Positions 1 through 7,754 of a DNA stretch of 54,566 bases are shown piece after piece. Every line of letters begins with the position of its first letter. The stretch's first letter is position 1. A program made the translations under genes and the position numbers. This DNA is from Pseudomonadota bacterium (GTDB lineage: Bacteria; Desulfobacterota; Desulfobulbia; Desulfobulbales; JAGXFP01): assembly GCA_018814305.1 (NCBI GenBank), contig JAHJAA010000034.1, forward strand, positions 1 to 54,566, read 5' to 3'. The notes beneath the pieces are model-generated. The model was not told the origin of the DNA. It was given only the letters and a program-made list of their open reading frames with translations, and made no database searches.

Positions 1-186
1 CCCACGGCAACTCTCTTTGCCGTTCGCGGAATAGGATCTCAAATAACCAAGCTTACTTCCCTGATGCTGAGGGGGCGTTGCCTCAACGTTCCCTCATTTT
101 TGGAGGATATACCTCCCTTAATTTGCGAGTTCGCTCTCATCGGGGTGGCCATGGTCGGAATCATCATGATACGGGGGAAGGCATGA
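1..186 (+). CDS. C-terminal fragment of unknown upstream gene
   Basis: Reading frame 1 is open from the first base to a TGA at 184-186. It has no start inside the window, so only about 61 C-terminal residues are visible. The last 20 or so residues before a basic end (IRGKA) are hydrophobic and could be a terminal membrane helix. The stop overlaps the ATG of the next gene (183-185) in an ATGA arrangement, which argues that this frame is real and translationally coupled to the CcoO-like gene. By position it could be another oxidase subunit such as CcoN, but I do not recognise the residues and make no functional claim. Confidence 0.4.
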   Translation, partial: PTATLFAVRGIGSQITKLTSLMLRGRCLNVPSFLEDIPPLICEFALIGVAMVGIIMIRGKA

Positions 187-1451
187 AAAAAGCCAAATTC
201 GTTGCCCTGCTGGCCGGTTTTTCCTTCATCTCCCTGGCCATCGTGGTCCAGGCTATTATCCCGTCGCGCCTCAAAGAGACATCTATTAAATATGTCGAAA
301 AAACAATCCGCACTCCGCTGGGTGAACTCTCTCAAATCAAGGCAGATGCTCGTCCATACGAAGGACAGATCGAAAAGGGGCGAAAAATTTATCTGCGCGA
401 AGGGTGCTGGTACTGCCATTCCATGTACATCCGCCCGGTGGCCGGCGAAGAGCGCCGCTGGGGACCAGTCTCCCAGGTCGGTGAATACGTCTGGGATACC
501 CCCCACCTCTTTGGTACCCGCCGGATCGGGCCGGACCTGATCCGTGAAGGCGGGAAATACGGGAACGATTGGCATCGAGTCCACTTCGCCAATGCCCGGA
601 TCATTGTCCCCGACTCAATCATGCCAAAATTCCCCTGGCTTTTTGAAACTCAAAACGGCATGGAAGTCCCCAACGCCGAAGGAGAGGCCCTGATCGCCTT
701 TGTCCAGAATCTGGGGATGAACCGGGGTAAGTGGCGTGATGAATTTACCAGCCAGATGGTAACCGGCGGTTCCGCCGCCATCACCACCCCCGCTTCCTTA
801 AGCCATGGGAATGAGGTTTATGAAAAACGATGTCAGGGGTGTCACGGAGAAAAAGGTGACGGCAAGGGGCCGGCCGCAGCTTTTTTTGCCAAGGTGCTGC
901 CCCGCGATTTCACTACCGCCACCTTCAAATTCCGGACCACTCCCAGTGGCTCGCTGCCGCTTGACACCGATCTTTACCGAAGCATCACCATGGGGGTTCC
1001 GGGTACCGCCATGCCGCCCTGGTTCGAGTTGCCTGAGGTGGACAGGTGGGATGTGGTGCAGTACCTGAAGACCTTTGGCTCCTATTTTACAGAATCAACT
1101 CCCGAGCCCCCCTTCTTCGTACCGTCCGCCCCAAAATCCAGCGAAGAACTCCTGGCCCGGGGCAAGGAACTCCATGGCCTTTATCAATGTGATGCCTGCC
1201 ACGGCAAAGACGGCAAAGGAGACGGACCCTCGGCGGCAACCCTTACTGATGATTGGGGAGACCCCATCCGGCCAGCCGATTTTACCACCGGCGTTTTTAA
1301 GGTCGGCCCTCAACCGGAGGATATTTATCGCACCGTCATGACCGGACTCAATGGCACTCCCATGCCCTCATACGACTCGATTCTGTCCTCCGAAGACGAC
1401 CGCTGGGCCCTGGCCTATTTCATCCTCAGCCGCTCGGCGGATCAGCCATGA
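183..1451 (+). CDS. cbb3-type oxidase CcoO-like subunit fused to two cytochrome c domains
   Basis: This protein should pass electrons through c-type hemes to a cbb3-type heme-copper oxidase at the outer face of the inner membrane. The start at 183 (422 residues) is chosen over an in-frame ATG at 78 because it gives an N-terminal membrane anchor (about residues 5-25), follows a GGGGGAAGG ribosome site and overlaps the upstream stop. Residues 60-150 match CcoO/FixO: heme motif C75-W-Y-C78-H79, then RPVAGEERRWGPVSQ, a GEY...PHLF segment and RRIGPDL. Two further monoheme domains follow at C217-Q-G-C220-H221 and C336-D-A-C339-H340, resembling the diheme part of CcoP. The protein thus combines CcoO with a CcoP-like diheme region, whereas the two are normally separate. 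The catalytic CcoN subunit is not visible here. The CcoO assignment is firm; the fusion is read directly from one open frame. Confidence 0.9.
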   Translation: MKKAKFVALLAGFSFISLAIVVQAIIPSRLKETSIKYVEKTIRTPLGELSQIKADARPYEGQIEKGRKIYLREGCWYCHSMYIRPVAGEERRWGPVSQVGEYVWDTPHLFGTRRIGPDLIREGGKYGNDWHRVHFANARIIVPDSIMPKFPWLFETQNGMEVPNAEGEALIAFVQNLGMNRGKWRDEFTSQMVTGGSAAITTPASLSHGNEVYEKRCQGCHGEKGDGKGPAAAFFAKVLPRDFTTATFKFRTTPSGSLPLDTDLYRSITMGVPGTAMPPWFELPEVDRWDVVQYLKTFGSYFTESTPEPPFFVPSAPKSSEELLARGKELHGLYQCDACHGKDGKGDGPSAATLTDDWGDPIRPADFTTGVFKVGPQPEDIYRTVMTGLNGTPMPSYDSILSSEDDRWALAYFILSRSADQP

Positions 1452-1609
1452 TGGGCGAGCAGATTGTTTTCTGGGAGTTTCTGGTCGCCCTTTGCATGGG
1501 GCTTGCCTCCTTCAGCGTCTTTATCTGGGCTGTTTTGAACGGAGAACTCGACGAGGAAAGTGAAGACGTAAAACACCGGGTAATGGAAAGGGAGTGGCAT
1601 GATGAGTGA
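1448..1609 (+). CDS. CcoS-like small oxidase assembly/membrane protein
   Basis: A 53-residue protein that starts in an ATGA overlap with the fused cytochrome gene. One hydrophobic helix (about residues 7-30) ends in FIWAVLNGELDEE, followed by a charged tail. This resembles CcoS, where the helix is followed by WAV-x-x-G-[QE]-[FL]-D-[DE]. CcoS is a small protein needed for cofactor assembly of cbb3 oxidases. Length, topology, that motif and the position straight after the oxidase subunit support the call. The similarity is short, so another small cbb3-associated subunit is possible. Confidence 0.6.
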   Translation: MMGEQIVFWEFLVALCMGLASFSVFIWAVLNGELDEESEDVKHRVMEREWHDE

Positions 1610-1757
1610 AAAAAACTATGAACATACCGGCAAGGCAGGACACCAAAGGGAATCAGCCCCGTTTTGGTTTCTGCTTCTGTGCCTGGCGGTTGCCGGCTGG
1701 GTGGCATACTACGTTTACAACTTCTGGGGTGGTCTTGGACCCGGACTTGATTATTAA
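1602..1757 (+). CDS. small single-helix membrane protein of the oxidase operon
   Basis: A 51-residue protein overlapping the end of the previous gene by 8 bases. A polar N-terminus is followed by one helix (about residues 20-40) and a short tail WGGLGPGLDY. It could be a CcoQ- or CcoH-like accessory subunit, but nothing in the sequence decides this. The overlapping, same-strand arrangement after the CcoO fusion and CcoS-like gene is the main evidence that it is translated and works with the oxidase. Confidence 0.5.
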   Translation: MSEKNYEHTGKAGHQRESAPFWFLLLCLAVAGWVAYYVYNFWGGLGPGLDY

Positions 1758-1790
1758 CGAGAATCAACCTAAAACACTGGAGAAATCATC

Positions 1791-2495
1791 ATGCTCAGGA
1801 CACTGGTATTAACTGCAATTCTGGTTTTGACCCTGTCGGTCAACGGCTGGACGTACAACCAGATCCAGGTCACCAACGGTGGCACAATTACCGGAAGGGT
1901 AATCGCAACGGGGAATATCCCCCAGGATGAAACCATCAAGGTCACCAAGGATAGCCAGCATTGCGGCGACACCCTCCCCAGAGAAAAATATGTTATCGCT
2001 TCAGACGGGGGAGTCCGATATGCCGTGGTCCTCATTGAAAATATCAAAGCAGGTAAATCATTCCCTGCAACCCCGGTGGAAGTAGACAACGTCAAATGCG
2101 CCTTCACCCCCCATGTCCAGGTTGGGGTCAATGGCCAGCAGTTGACGATCAAAAACAACGACCCCATGCTCCATAACACCCACATCTATCTCAACAAGAG
2201 AACGGTCTATAATTTTGCCCTGCCCATTACCGGTATGGAAATAAAGAAACCTATCAAGAAAACAGGAATCATGAGCATCGAGTGTGATGCCCATTCCTGG
2301 ATGCAAGGCTATCTCTATCTTAACGACAACCCATACATTGCCGTCACCGACGAACATGGCGCATTCAGCCTGACCGATATTCCGCCTGGAGATTATACGG
2401 TTAAAATCTGGCACGAAGGCTTCGGAGAAAAAGAGCAACCGGTGACCGTCCCAGCCAATGCAGCCGCAGATCTGCAGGTCGAATTTACACGTTAA
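1791..2495 (+). CDS. secreted cupredoxin-like protein with carboxypeptidase-regulatory-like domain
   Basis: A 234-residue exported protein with an N-terminal signal sequence (hydrophobic residues 4-20). The first two thirds look like the plastocyanin-like domain often annotated as methylamine-utilisation type: the NNDPMLHNTH segment and ECDAHSWMQGYL supply His and Cys ligands placed like a type-1 copper site. The last 60 or so residues (YIAVTDEHGAFSLTDIPPGDYTVKIWHEGF) match a carboxypeptidase-regulatory-like beta-sandwich. In the periplasm it could carry electrons to the neighbouring oxidase or bind copper; which one is not shown by sequence. It lies 33 bases after the small oxidase proteins and 20 bases before the cytochrome-porin, probably in one transcript. 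Confidence 0.7.
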   Translation: MLRTLVLTAILVLTLSVNGWTYNQIQVTNGGTITGRVIATGNIPQDETIKVTKDSQHCGDTLPREKYVIASDGGVRYAVVLIENIKAGKSFPATPVEVDNVKCAFTPHVQVGVNGQQLTIKNNDPMLHNTHIYLNKRTVYNFALPITGMEIKKPIKKTGIMSIECDAHSWMQGYLYLNDNPYIAVTDEHGAFSLTDIPPGDYTVKIWHEGFGEKEQPVTVPANAAADLQVEFTR

Positions 2496-2515
2496 TCAAA
2501 ACCGTTAAGGAGAAA

Positions 2516-3700
2516 ATGATGAAAAGAGCGCAAATGTATCTCATCCCCCTGCTTGCAGCTATTTTGGTGGCCCTGGGCGCCTCCCAAGCCTTGGCGGTGC
2601 CGAGTTTTGCCCGACAATTCGGCAAACCCTGCAGCGCCTGTCATACCATGTGGCCTGCATTGAATGCCACCGGACGTGCCTTCAAAGACACGGCCTACAC
2701 CACCGTGGCCGACGACTATCCTCGGATCGATAAAGATAATCTTGACCTGCTTCGGTACTCCCCCCTCTCCTTAAGCGTGATCTCCTTCCCCTACACCAGA
2801 AGCAACAGTGATACGGCTGCAACCGACATTCCAGCCGAGGTTGCCCTCTTCTATGCCGGTCGGATCACCCCAAACATCGGCGCCTTTATTGAACCGATCC
2901 TGTTCCCCGAGTTTGAGTTCGAATTCGCCAAACTGGCTTCGTACACCCGCCTGGGCACCAATACCATTGGACTCGCCGGAGGAAAGATGGATGCGGGCGG
3001 CGTGGACCCATATAACACCTTCAGGTTCACCGCCTACCATACCATCAACTCTCCAGCCATCTTTTCCCAGGAACGAGGCGCCGGCGACTTCTTCTATTTT
3101 GGAGCCACCGACAACACCGGCCTGATCGCCTACGGGCGGTTTTTGAATAATCGTCTCTATGCCGCCACTGGAGGTTTCAGAGGCCACAGTTCCGATGACC
3201 CCTGGGATCTGTACGGTCGGGTGGCTTTTGACCAGCCGGTGACCGCCGAGTCGAGCCTCTCATTCGGCGGCATCCTCTACAGCGGAGCTGAACGGTATGA
3301 AACAGCCCCACTCTCCGGTACTTTTTACAAAAGCGATGTCATACGATACGGTGCGGATCTCTCTTTCCAGATGGAATCAGGAGCAAACATCATTGAAGCC
3401 ATAGCAGTCTATATGGAAGGGGAAGATAAAGACCTGGACAATACCGCTGGGAATAACGTCAAATTCAAAAGTTATTATCTGGAGGTTACCTATGTTTTTG
3501 ACCGGATGTACGGGGTGACCCTAGGCTACGACTCCATGAAGTCGGATGAAGATTCGAGTCTCGACAAAGAAGGGGCGCTGGTGAATGTTTCTTACAACCC
3601 CTGGCTGAACACCAAAATCGCCCTGGAATTTTCAGACTTCAAGATTGACGGGGACGACCACGACCAACACGTTGACCTGCTCCTCCATCTCTATCTATAA
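2516..3700 (+). CDS. monoheme cytochrome-porin, Cyc2-like outer-membrane protein
   Basis: A 394-residue protein with a signal peptide ending near ALA (residues 25-27), then VPSFARQFGKPCSACHT with one heme site C39-S-A-C42-H43 and the following PALNATGRAFKDTAYT. The P-x-FARQ-x-G-x-x-C-x-x-CH...L-x-x-x-GR-x-FK-x-x-x-YT pattern is shared with Cyc2 fused cytochrome-porins and a wider family of uncharacterised relatives. The remaining 330 residues lack long hydrophobic helices and alternate in the way expected of a beta-barrel. Cyc2 itself oxidises Fe(II) at the cell surface; whether this relative does so is unknown. Its place behind an oxidase and a cupredoxin-like protein suggests an electron path across the periplasm (inference). 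It ends about 25 bases before a strong terminator. Confidence 0.75.
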   Translation: MMKRAQMYLIPLLAAILVALGASQALAVPSFARQFGKPCSACHTMWPALNATGRAFKDTAYTTVADDYPRIDKDNLDLLRYSPLSLSVISFPYTRSNSDTAATDIPAEVALFYAGRITPNIGAFIEPILFPEFEFEFAKLASYTRLGTNTIGLAGGKMDAGGVDPYNTFRFTAYHTINSPAIFSQERGAGDFFYFGATDNTGLIAYGRFLNNRLYAATGGFRGHSSDDPWDLYGRVAFDQPVTAESSLSFGGILYSGAERYETAPLSGTFYKSDVIRYGADLSFQMESGANIIEAIAVYMEGEDKDLDNTAGNNVKFKSYYLEVTYVFDRMYGVTLGYDSMKSDEDSSLDKEGALVNVSYNPWLNTKIALEFSDFKIDGDDHDQHVDLLLHLYL

Positions 3701-3725
3701 CAGCGAATATTCCTATAGAATTCAG

Positions 3726-3758
3726 CCAAAGGCCCTTCCAGGGCCTTTGGCCTTTTTT
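3726..3758 (+). terminator. intrinsic terminator of the oxidase/cytochrome operon
   Basis: A perfect 10-bp stem, CCAAAGGCCC pairing with GGGCCTTTGG across a TTCCA loop, is followed by CC and six T. It lies 25 bases after the cytochrome-porin stop and closes the oxidase-side transcription unit. Confidence 0.92.
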
Positions 3759-4017
3759 ACCCCCTCATCCTTTCCAGAAAGCAAATTCATACCCTCAAGC
3801 GCGCTCACTCTCCCTTCTAAGAATGCCCACTGGAACTGTAACGAGGAGTCTCCATTCCGAATCACCCTGATTCTACAGAAGAATCCCTGCTGCAATAATC
3901 CATATCATTCCCTTGAAATATCGCCAGCCCCCCCATTATCCCTATTTTCCTCTGCCAAAATGACATTTCTCCCTGCCATGTTGACAGCAGCAACACCCGA
4001 ACCACGCTCGCCTTAAA

Positions 4018-4032
4018 ACAACATCTTGTTGT
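4018..4032. promoter_or_regulatory. palindrome upstream of the sigma54 promoter
   Basis: A perfect 6+3+6 inverted repeat, ACAACA-TCT-TGTTGT, is centred about 35-40 bases upstream of the sigma54-type promoter at 4054-4069. Enhancer-binding activators of sigma54 bind such dyads, usually somewhat farther upstream, so an operator for another regulator is equally possible. The repeat is seen; its role is inferred. Confidence 0.4.
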
Positions 4033-4053
4033 AATAATGCATATATTTACATT

Positions 4054-4069
4054 TGGCACGGATCTGGCA
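4054..4069 (+). promoter_or_regulatory. sigma54 (-24/-12) promoter for the small membrane protein pair
   Basis: TGGCACG at 4054-4060 and TGGCA at 4065-4069 keep the GG of the -24 element and GC of the -12 element with exactly ten bases between them. Only one base departs from the TGGCAC-N5-TTGC consensus. The start codon of the first small protein is about 85 bases downstream. Confidence 0.65.
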
Positions 4070-4151
4070 TTAAAAGAAAAACAAAGGGAACATAAAATAC
4101 GGCCATCGCCTGAATCAACCAGAATCAAAAAAATACATGAGGAAAAACATC

Positions 4152-4358
4152 ATGAACGCAATTATCAATAAGAGCCAAACCCAAGTTCAAGTAAAAGACC
4201 AGTCCCTCGAGGCGATTGGCAAGACAACCATTGCCCTCTTCGGCGGCGCCTCTCTGATGATCGGATTGTGGGCCGTAGCCTGTTTCGCCGGTGCCCTGAT
4301 GACCGCCGGCCCGGCAACCCTGTTCAAGGGATTCATTACCGCTGTAACCGGCCTGTAA
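4152..4358 (+). CDS. small single-helix membrane protein, copy 1 of a tandem pair
   Basis: A 68-residue protein. The start at 4152 is preferred to an in-frame ATG at 4137 because GAGG at 4139-4142 sits nine bases before it. A polar N-terminal 25 residues is followed by a hydrophobic stretch running almost to the end, with IGLWAVAC, then GPATLFKGFITA. The next gene shares the pattern G-[LI]-W-x-x-AC...GP-x-T-x-x-x-GF-[IV]-x-A, so the two are paralogues. I do not recognise the family and assign no function. The pair has its own sigma54-type promoter and a strong terminator, so it forms an independent unit. Confidence 0.75.
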   Translation: MNAIINKSQTQVQVKDQSLEAIGKTTIALFGGASLMIGLWAVACFAGALMTAGPATLFKGFITAVTGL

Positions 4359-4397
4359 AAAGAACGATAAAACAAAAAAATCATCCGGAGAAAGACC

Positions 4398-4601
4398 ATG
4401 ATCGCCAATATCAAAACCAACACCGCTGCAAATCTGAGCTCAGAAACTGGAATCGACACCATCACTCGCCTCAGCCTTTTCAGTATGGCAACGGTTTCCG
4501 GCCTGGTTGGGATCTGGTCAACAGCATGTTTGATCTCCGTTATGTTGAGCAATGGTCCCAGTACGGTCGTCAGCGGTTTCGTTTCAGCTCTAGTCGGCTG
4601 A
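4398..4601 (+). CDS. small single-helix membrane protein, copy 2 of a tandem pair
   Basis: A 67-residue protein with a clear GGAGA ribosome site before ATG 4398. It has the same architecture as the preceding gene: polar head of about 25 residues, then VGIWSTAC in the membrane segment and GPSTVVSGFVSA near the end. Identity to copy 1 is low outside those positions, which suggests an old duplication kept for two distinct partners, such as a heteromer. Followed 26 bases later by a bidirectional terminator. No function can be assigned from sequence. Confidence 0.75.
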   Translation: MIANIKTNTAANLSSETGIDTITRLSLFSMATVSGLVGIWSTACLISVMLSNGPSTVVSGFVSALVG

Positions 4602-4626
4602 AACTCACACTCTCCCCCAGCCATTT

Positions 4627-4668
4627 AAAATAAAAAGCCCGTACCATCCTTTCCGGGCTTTTTATTTT
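4627..4668. terminator. bidirectional terminator between the small-protein operon and the CDF exporter
   Basis: A perfect 15-bp stem (4627-4641 with 4654-4668) carries an A-rich left arm and T-rich right arm around a GCCCG/CGGGC core, with a 12-base loop. It should end transcription from both the + strand small proteins and the - strand metal exporter. Confidence 0.92.
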
Positions 4669-4689
4669 ATAGCAGTCTCCAGTACCACC

Positions 4690-5667
4690 TCACCTGCTTT
4701 TTGGGGCAGGTGAATAATTGTTGGCAGTCCATCGATTCTCACATCCCACCAAAGAACTTTCCACCCGACAAAGGCCACCGACTTTATTCTCTTTAATGGT
4801 ATGGCTCTCCTCCATCTGAAGAGTGGCGTGATCGACACCAAAGCGATCAAAGAGGGCATCGACAATCCGGGACAACAATTCATTGGTTGAGCCATATCCA
4901 TCCGCAACCACCACGTGAGCGGAAATCGCCTCATGACCGCTGGCAATCGACCAGATATGAAGGTCGTAGACACAGCAAACCCCGGAATGGCTGAGAATCT
5001 CGGCCTCAACCTCCCGATAATCGATATGGGAGGGAACTCCCAATAACAAAATATGAACCGCATCCCGGACGATCCCCCACGAACTCCACAGAATTAAGAG
5101 GCAGATAACCAGGCTGACCAGGGGATCGATGAGTCGAAGATCGGTGTACCGAATGACGAGGCCGGCAATCAAGGCGCCTACCGACCCCAGAGAGTCAGCC
5201 ATAACATGAAGAAATGCCCCGCGAACATTAATATTATCATCCTTATGGGCATGAAGAAGCCGGATCGAGATCAGGTTGACCACCAGACCGATGGCGGCCA
5301 CAACAATCATCCCTGTCGCTTTAACCTGAGGTGGATCCTGCAACCGGGTATAGGCCTCATGGAGGATCACCCCCACAATGGCCCACAGGGCAAGACCATT
5401 CAACAGGGCAGCCAGGATCTCGAAACGCCTGTACCCGAAAGTCTGGGTAGGGGAAGGCGGTTTCGCCCCGATCTTTAAAGCCAGCAAACTTAAAGCCAGA
5501 GCGCAGGCATCGGTGAGCATATGACCGGCGTCGGAGAGCAGGGCCAGCGAATTGGTAAACCACCCCCCCACCGCCTCCACCACCATGAATGAGGCGATCA
5601 GGAGAAAGGAGAGGAAAAGGCTCCGGTGGGAACCATTATGTTGATTATGGGAATGGTCATATGCCAT
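4690..5667 (-). CDS. cation diffusion facilitator family metal exporter (CzcD/ZitB-like)
   Basis: A 325-residue inner-membrane exporter of divalent metals, probably Zn2+, using proton exchange. A His-containing head (HSHNQHNGSH) leads into six predicted membrane helices. The paired metal-site motifs SDAGHMLTDA (helix II) and HVMADSLGS (helix V) carry the HxxxD pairs typical of zinc-transporting CDF proteins. A cytoplasmic domain follows from about residue 200 with the HIWSIASGHEAISAHV segment. The last 25 or so residues (after the HTIKEN segment, including two Cys) extend beyond the usual fold. It is transcribed alone. Confidence 0.92.
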   Translation of the reverse strand: MAYDHSHNQHNGSHRSLFLSFLLIASFMVVEAVGGWFTNSLALLSDAGHMLTDACALALSLLALKIGAKPPSPTQTFGYRRFEILAALLNGLALWAIVGVILHEAYTRLQDPPQVKATGMIVVAAIGLVVNLISIRLLHAHKDDNINVRGAFLHVMADSLGSVGALIAGLVIRYTDLRLIDPLVSLVICLLILWSSWGIVRDAVHILLLGVPSHIDYREVEAEILSHSGVCCVYDLHIWSIASGHEAISAHVVVADGYGSTNELLSRIVDALFDRFGVDHATLQMEESHTIKENKVGGLCRVESSLVGCENRWTANNYSPAPKSR

Positions 5668-6016
5668 AAGAAAAAGGTGCTCACTCCGATCTGACTGGCT
5701 TCGATCCGGAAACTAATTATCAAGATAAACCGCTGGAGAGAGTATCTAGGGGATACCTCCCGCAACCTCACTAAGCCCCCCACAACCTCATCAGGAAAAG
5801 GCCATCAACTTCACGGTATCAGTCTGGGAAAAAAGCGTCAACAGTGCTACCTGAGAAAATAACCAGAGCGTTTTTATGTAAGAATTCGGCACACTTTTCC
5901 GCAAACTACTTGGCAGAGACCTCCCGATGCGATAAGAAAGATGATATAAAAAAGTCGATTCCGTCGGAGGAACTTCCTTCTCGGCCGACCGACCCGTTTG
6001 CCAACGATCGAAAACT
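5668..6016. other. divergent intergenic region, no gene seen
   Basis: 349 bases between the - strand CDF exporter and the + strand phosphatidyltransferase. It must hold both promoters, but I see no convincing -35/-10 pair, sigma54 element or hairpin, and no credible short gene. Confidence 0.5.
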
Positions 6017-7480
6017 ATGCCCAACCACTCAACGCTACCACAAAAGCTCACCGCACTCCTGGTCTATGGGCGCCCCCCCCTGGTCTTCGGTGGAATGCTA
6101 TGCGCCATAGCCGTTATGTGGAGTCGCGATCTTGATTTTTATAAGATTGGGGTATTTCTCCTCCTGGTCGCCATGTGCTTCGAGCTCACGGTCAGCTGGT
6201 TTGCCGCTCGCTTCCCCCCCCATGCCACCATGGCCAACCTGGCCGACCGGGTCATGGATAAAATCGTCTCAGCCACTCTCTTTCCACTGGTGGCCGTCGG
6301 TATGATGTGGCGCCTTATCTTTGTTCTACCAGACCACTCCCGGCCCGAAATGCTCCATGCCATCCTGGTTCTCATCGTTTGTATCACCGTTTTAATCAGA
6401 GATAACTTTGCTCACTTCATGCGCAGTAGCGCCAATCCCAAAGGGGTTGAAGCCGAAACCATCGAATTCACTCGATTACGCGTCATGGTAGCCGCGCCGA
6501 TCGGAGTACTCCTCTATATCCATGCCTTTTACCTGCCTGGCGGGATAGGTGGATCGATCTCAGCCCTGATCACCTCACTGGCCCTTCTGCCGACCCGCAT
6601 TTATCTGATCATCGAAATTCTGTTTCTCATCATCAACTTCGGCTCAATCGGGGGGCTTTGCCGCAAGTACGGAACCATGGTTCTCAATGAGGTTTGCCAT
6701 GAAGATGATGTCCTGCGCCGAAAAATTCTGGCCTTCTTCCCCAACACCTTGACCGTGTTCAATGCCTTGCTTGGGATCCTTGCGGTCTTATTCACCCAGC
6801 AGGGCTGGTTGCGCCAGGCCTATCTCTTTGTGATCGGCGCCGCTATCTTTGACAAACTGGACGGAGCCGTGGCCCGCAAACTTGGCCTGACCGCCCCGTC
6901 GACCCAAACGGATGGAACTTCTGCCATCACCCTGGGGGGACTCCTCGACGATATCGCTGACGGGATCAGCTTCTGTCTTGCTCCCGCCCTGATCTTTCAT
7001 ATGACCATGGCCGAATATCCAGAGTTTGCCATCGCCAAACCCTGGCCGATGGTGGCAGCGACAACATATGCCCTGCTGGGCCTGGCACGGCTCATCTACT
7101 TTTCCTTAGACCGCACCCCGATCCCCGGTTTTTTTAAGGGAATGCCGACCACTGCCTCAGCTTTACTGGTGGTCGCACCCCTGCTCATGTTCAAACAAGC
7201 GGCCATTGAGGGACAGTCCTCGGTTTATCTCTGGGGGATCATCTGTTTCCTGGTAATGATGACGGCCTCCATCGCCATGAATCTCTATCCGGTCCGCTAT
7301 CTCCATATCGGTCGGACCATGGACCGGAACCCTTGGTTTGCAAGGTTCTGTGTCTTTCTGCTCCTTGTCTCGATCTTCTCCCCCTACTTCGGATTCCTAA
7401 CTATGACCTACCTCCTCCTCTACCTTCTGTCACCGATCTTCACCCGACGCATGGAGCCCAAGCCGCCCCAGGGTTCCTGA
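6017..7480 (+). CDS. two-domain CDP-alcohol phosphatidyltransferase family membrane protein
   Basis: A 487-residue polytopic protein. Its second half holds the catalytic signature of CDP-alcohol phosphatidyltransferases: DKLDGAVARKLG followed by GGLLDDIADG, which supplies the D-x2-DG-x2-AR and G-x3-D-x3-D parts with about 12 extra residues between them. Such enzymes swap CMP for an alcohol to make phospholipids. The first half has a degenerate copy, FAARF...ANLADRVMDK, keeping the last D-x3-D but not the first Asp pair, so the gene looks like a fused duplication with one inactive half. Family members of this kind are usually about 180-250 residues. The lipid product is not predictable. The ribosome site before 6017 is weak, so the start is uncertain. 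Confidence 0.8.
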   Translation: MPNHSTLPQKLTALLVYGRPPLVFGGMLCAIAVMWSRDLDFYKIGVFLLLVAMCFELTVSWFAARFPPHATMANLADRVMDKIVSATLFPLVAVGMMWRLIFVLPDHSRPEMLHAILVLIVCITVLIRDNFAHFMRSSANPKGVEAETIEFTRLRVMVAAPIGVLLYIHAFYLPGGIGGSISALITSLALLPTRIYLIIEILFLIINFGSIGGLCRKYGTMVLNEVCHEDDVLRRKILAFFPNTLTVFNALLGILAVLFTQQGWLRQAYLFVIGAAIFDKLDGAVARKLGLTAPSTQTDGTSAITLGGLLDDIADGISFCLAPALIFHMTMAEYPEFAIAKPWPMVAATTYALLGLARLIYFSLDRTPIPGFFKGMPTTASALLVVAPLLMFKQAAIEGQSSVYLWGIICFLVMMTASIAMNLYPVRYLHIGRTMDRNPWFARFCVFLLLVSIFSPYFGFLTMTYLLLYLLSPIFTRRMEPKPPQGS

Positions 7481-7582
7481 GCACCCTTTGGCTCTTCCCA
7501 TATTTGGACAGCAACAAGTTGTCTTATTCTTGGTAATTATTGTTTACAGGTAAAAATTATCGTTTATCAAAGAGAAAATCAT

Positions 7583-7610
7583 TTGACTCTTTGAATTATT
7601 TCTTTATATC
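7583..7610 (+). promoter_or_regulatory. sigma70-type promoter of the Hyb hydrogenase operon
   Basis: TTGACT (7583-7588), 16 bases, then TATATC (7605-7610) make a near-consensus promoter in the 274-base gap upstream of the hydrogenase small subunit. The leader would be about 135 bases. No sigma54 element was found here. Confidence 0.5.
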
Positions 7611-7754
7611 CTAGTGGTATCCGGCGCCTTAACCCACCCCTTCAAGGCCGGTCAATGATTACATAATTCATCATAAGTCGATGAATCAAATACATTTCAG
7701 TAGAGCATGTTTTTCCTTTATTCAGGAAAAAATTGATCCATTGAGGAGGATTCT

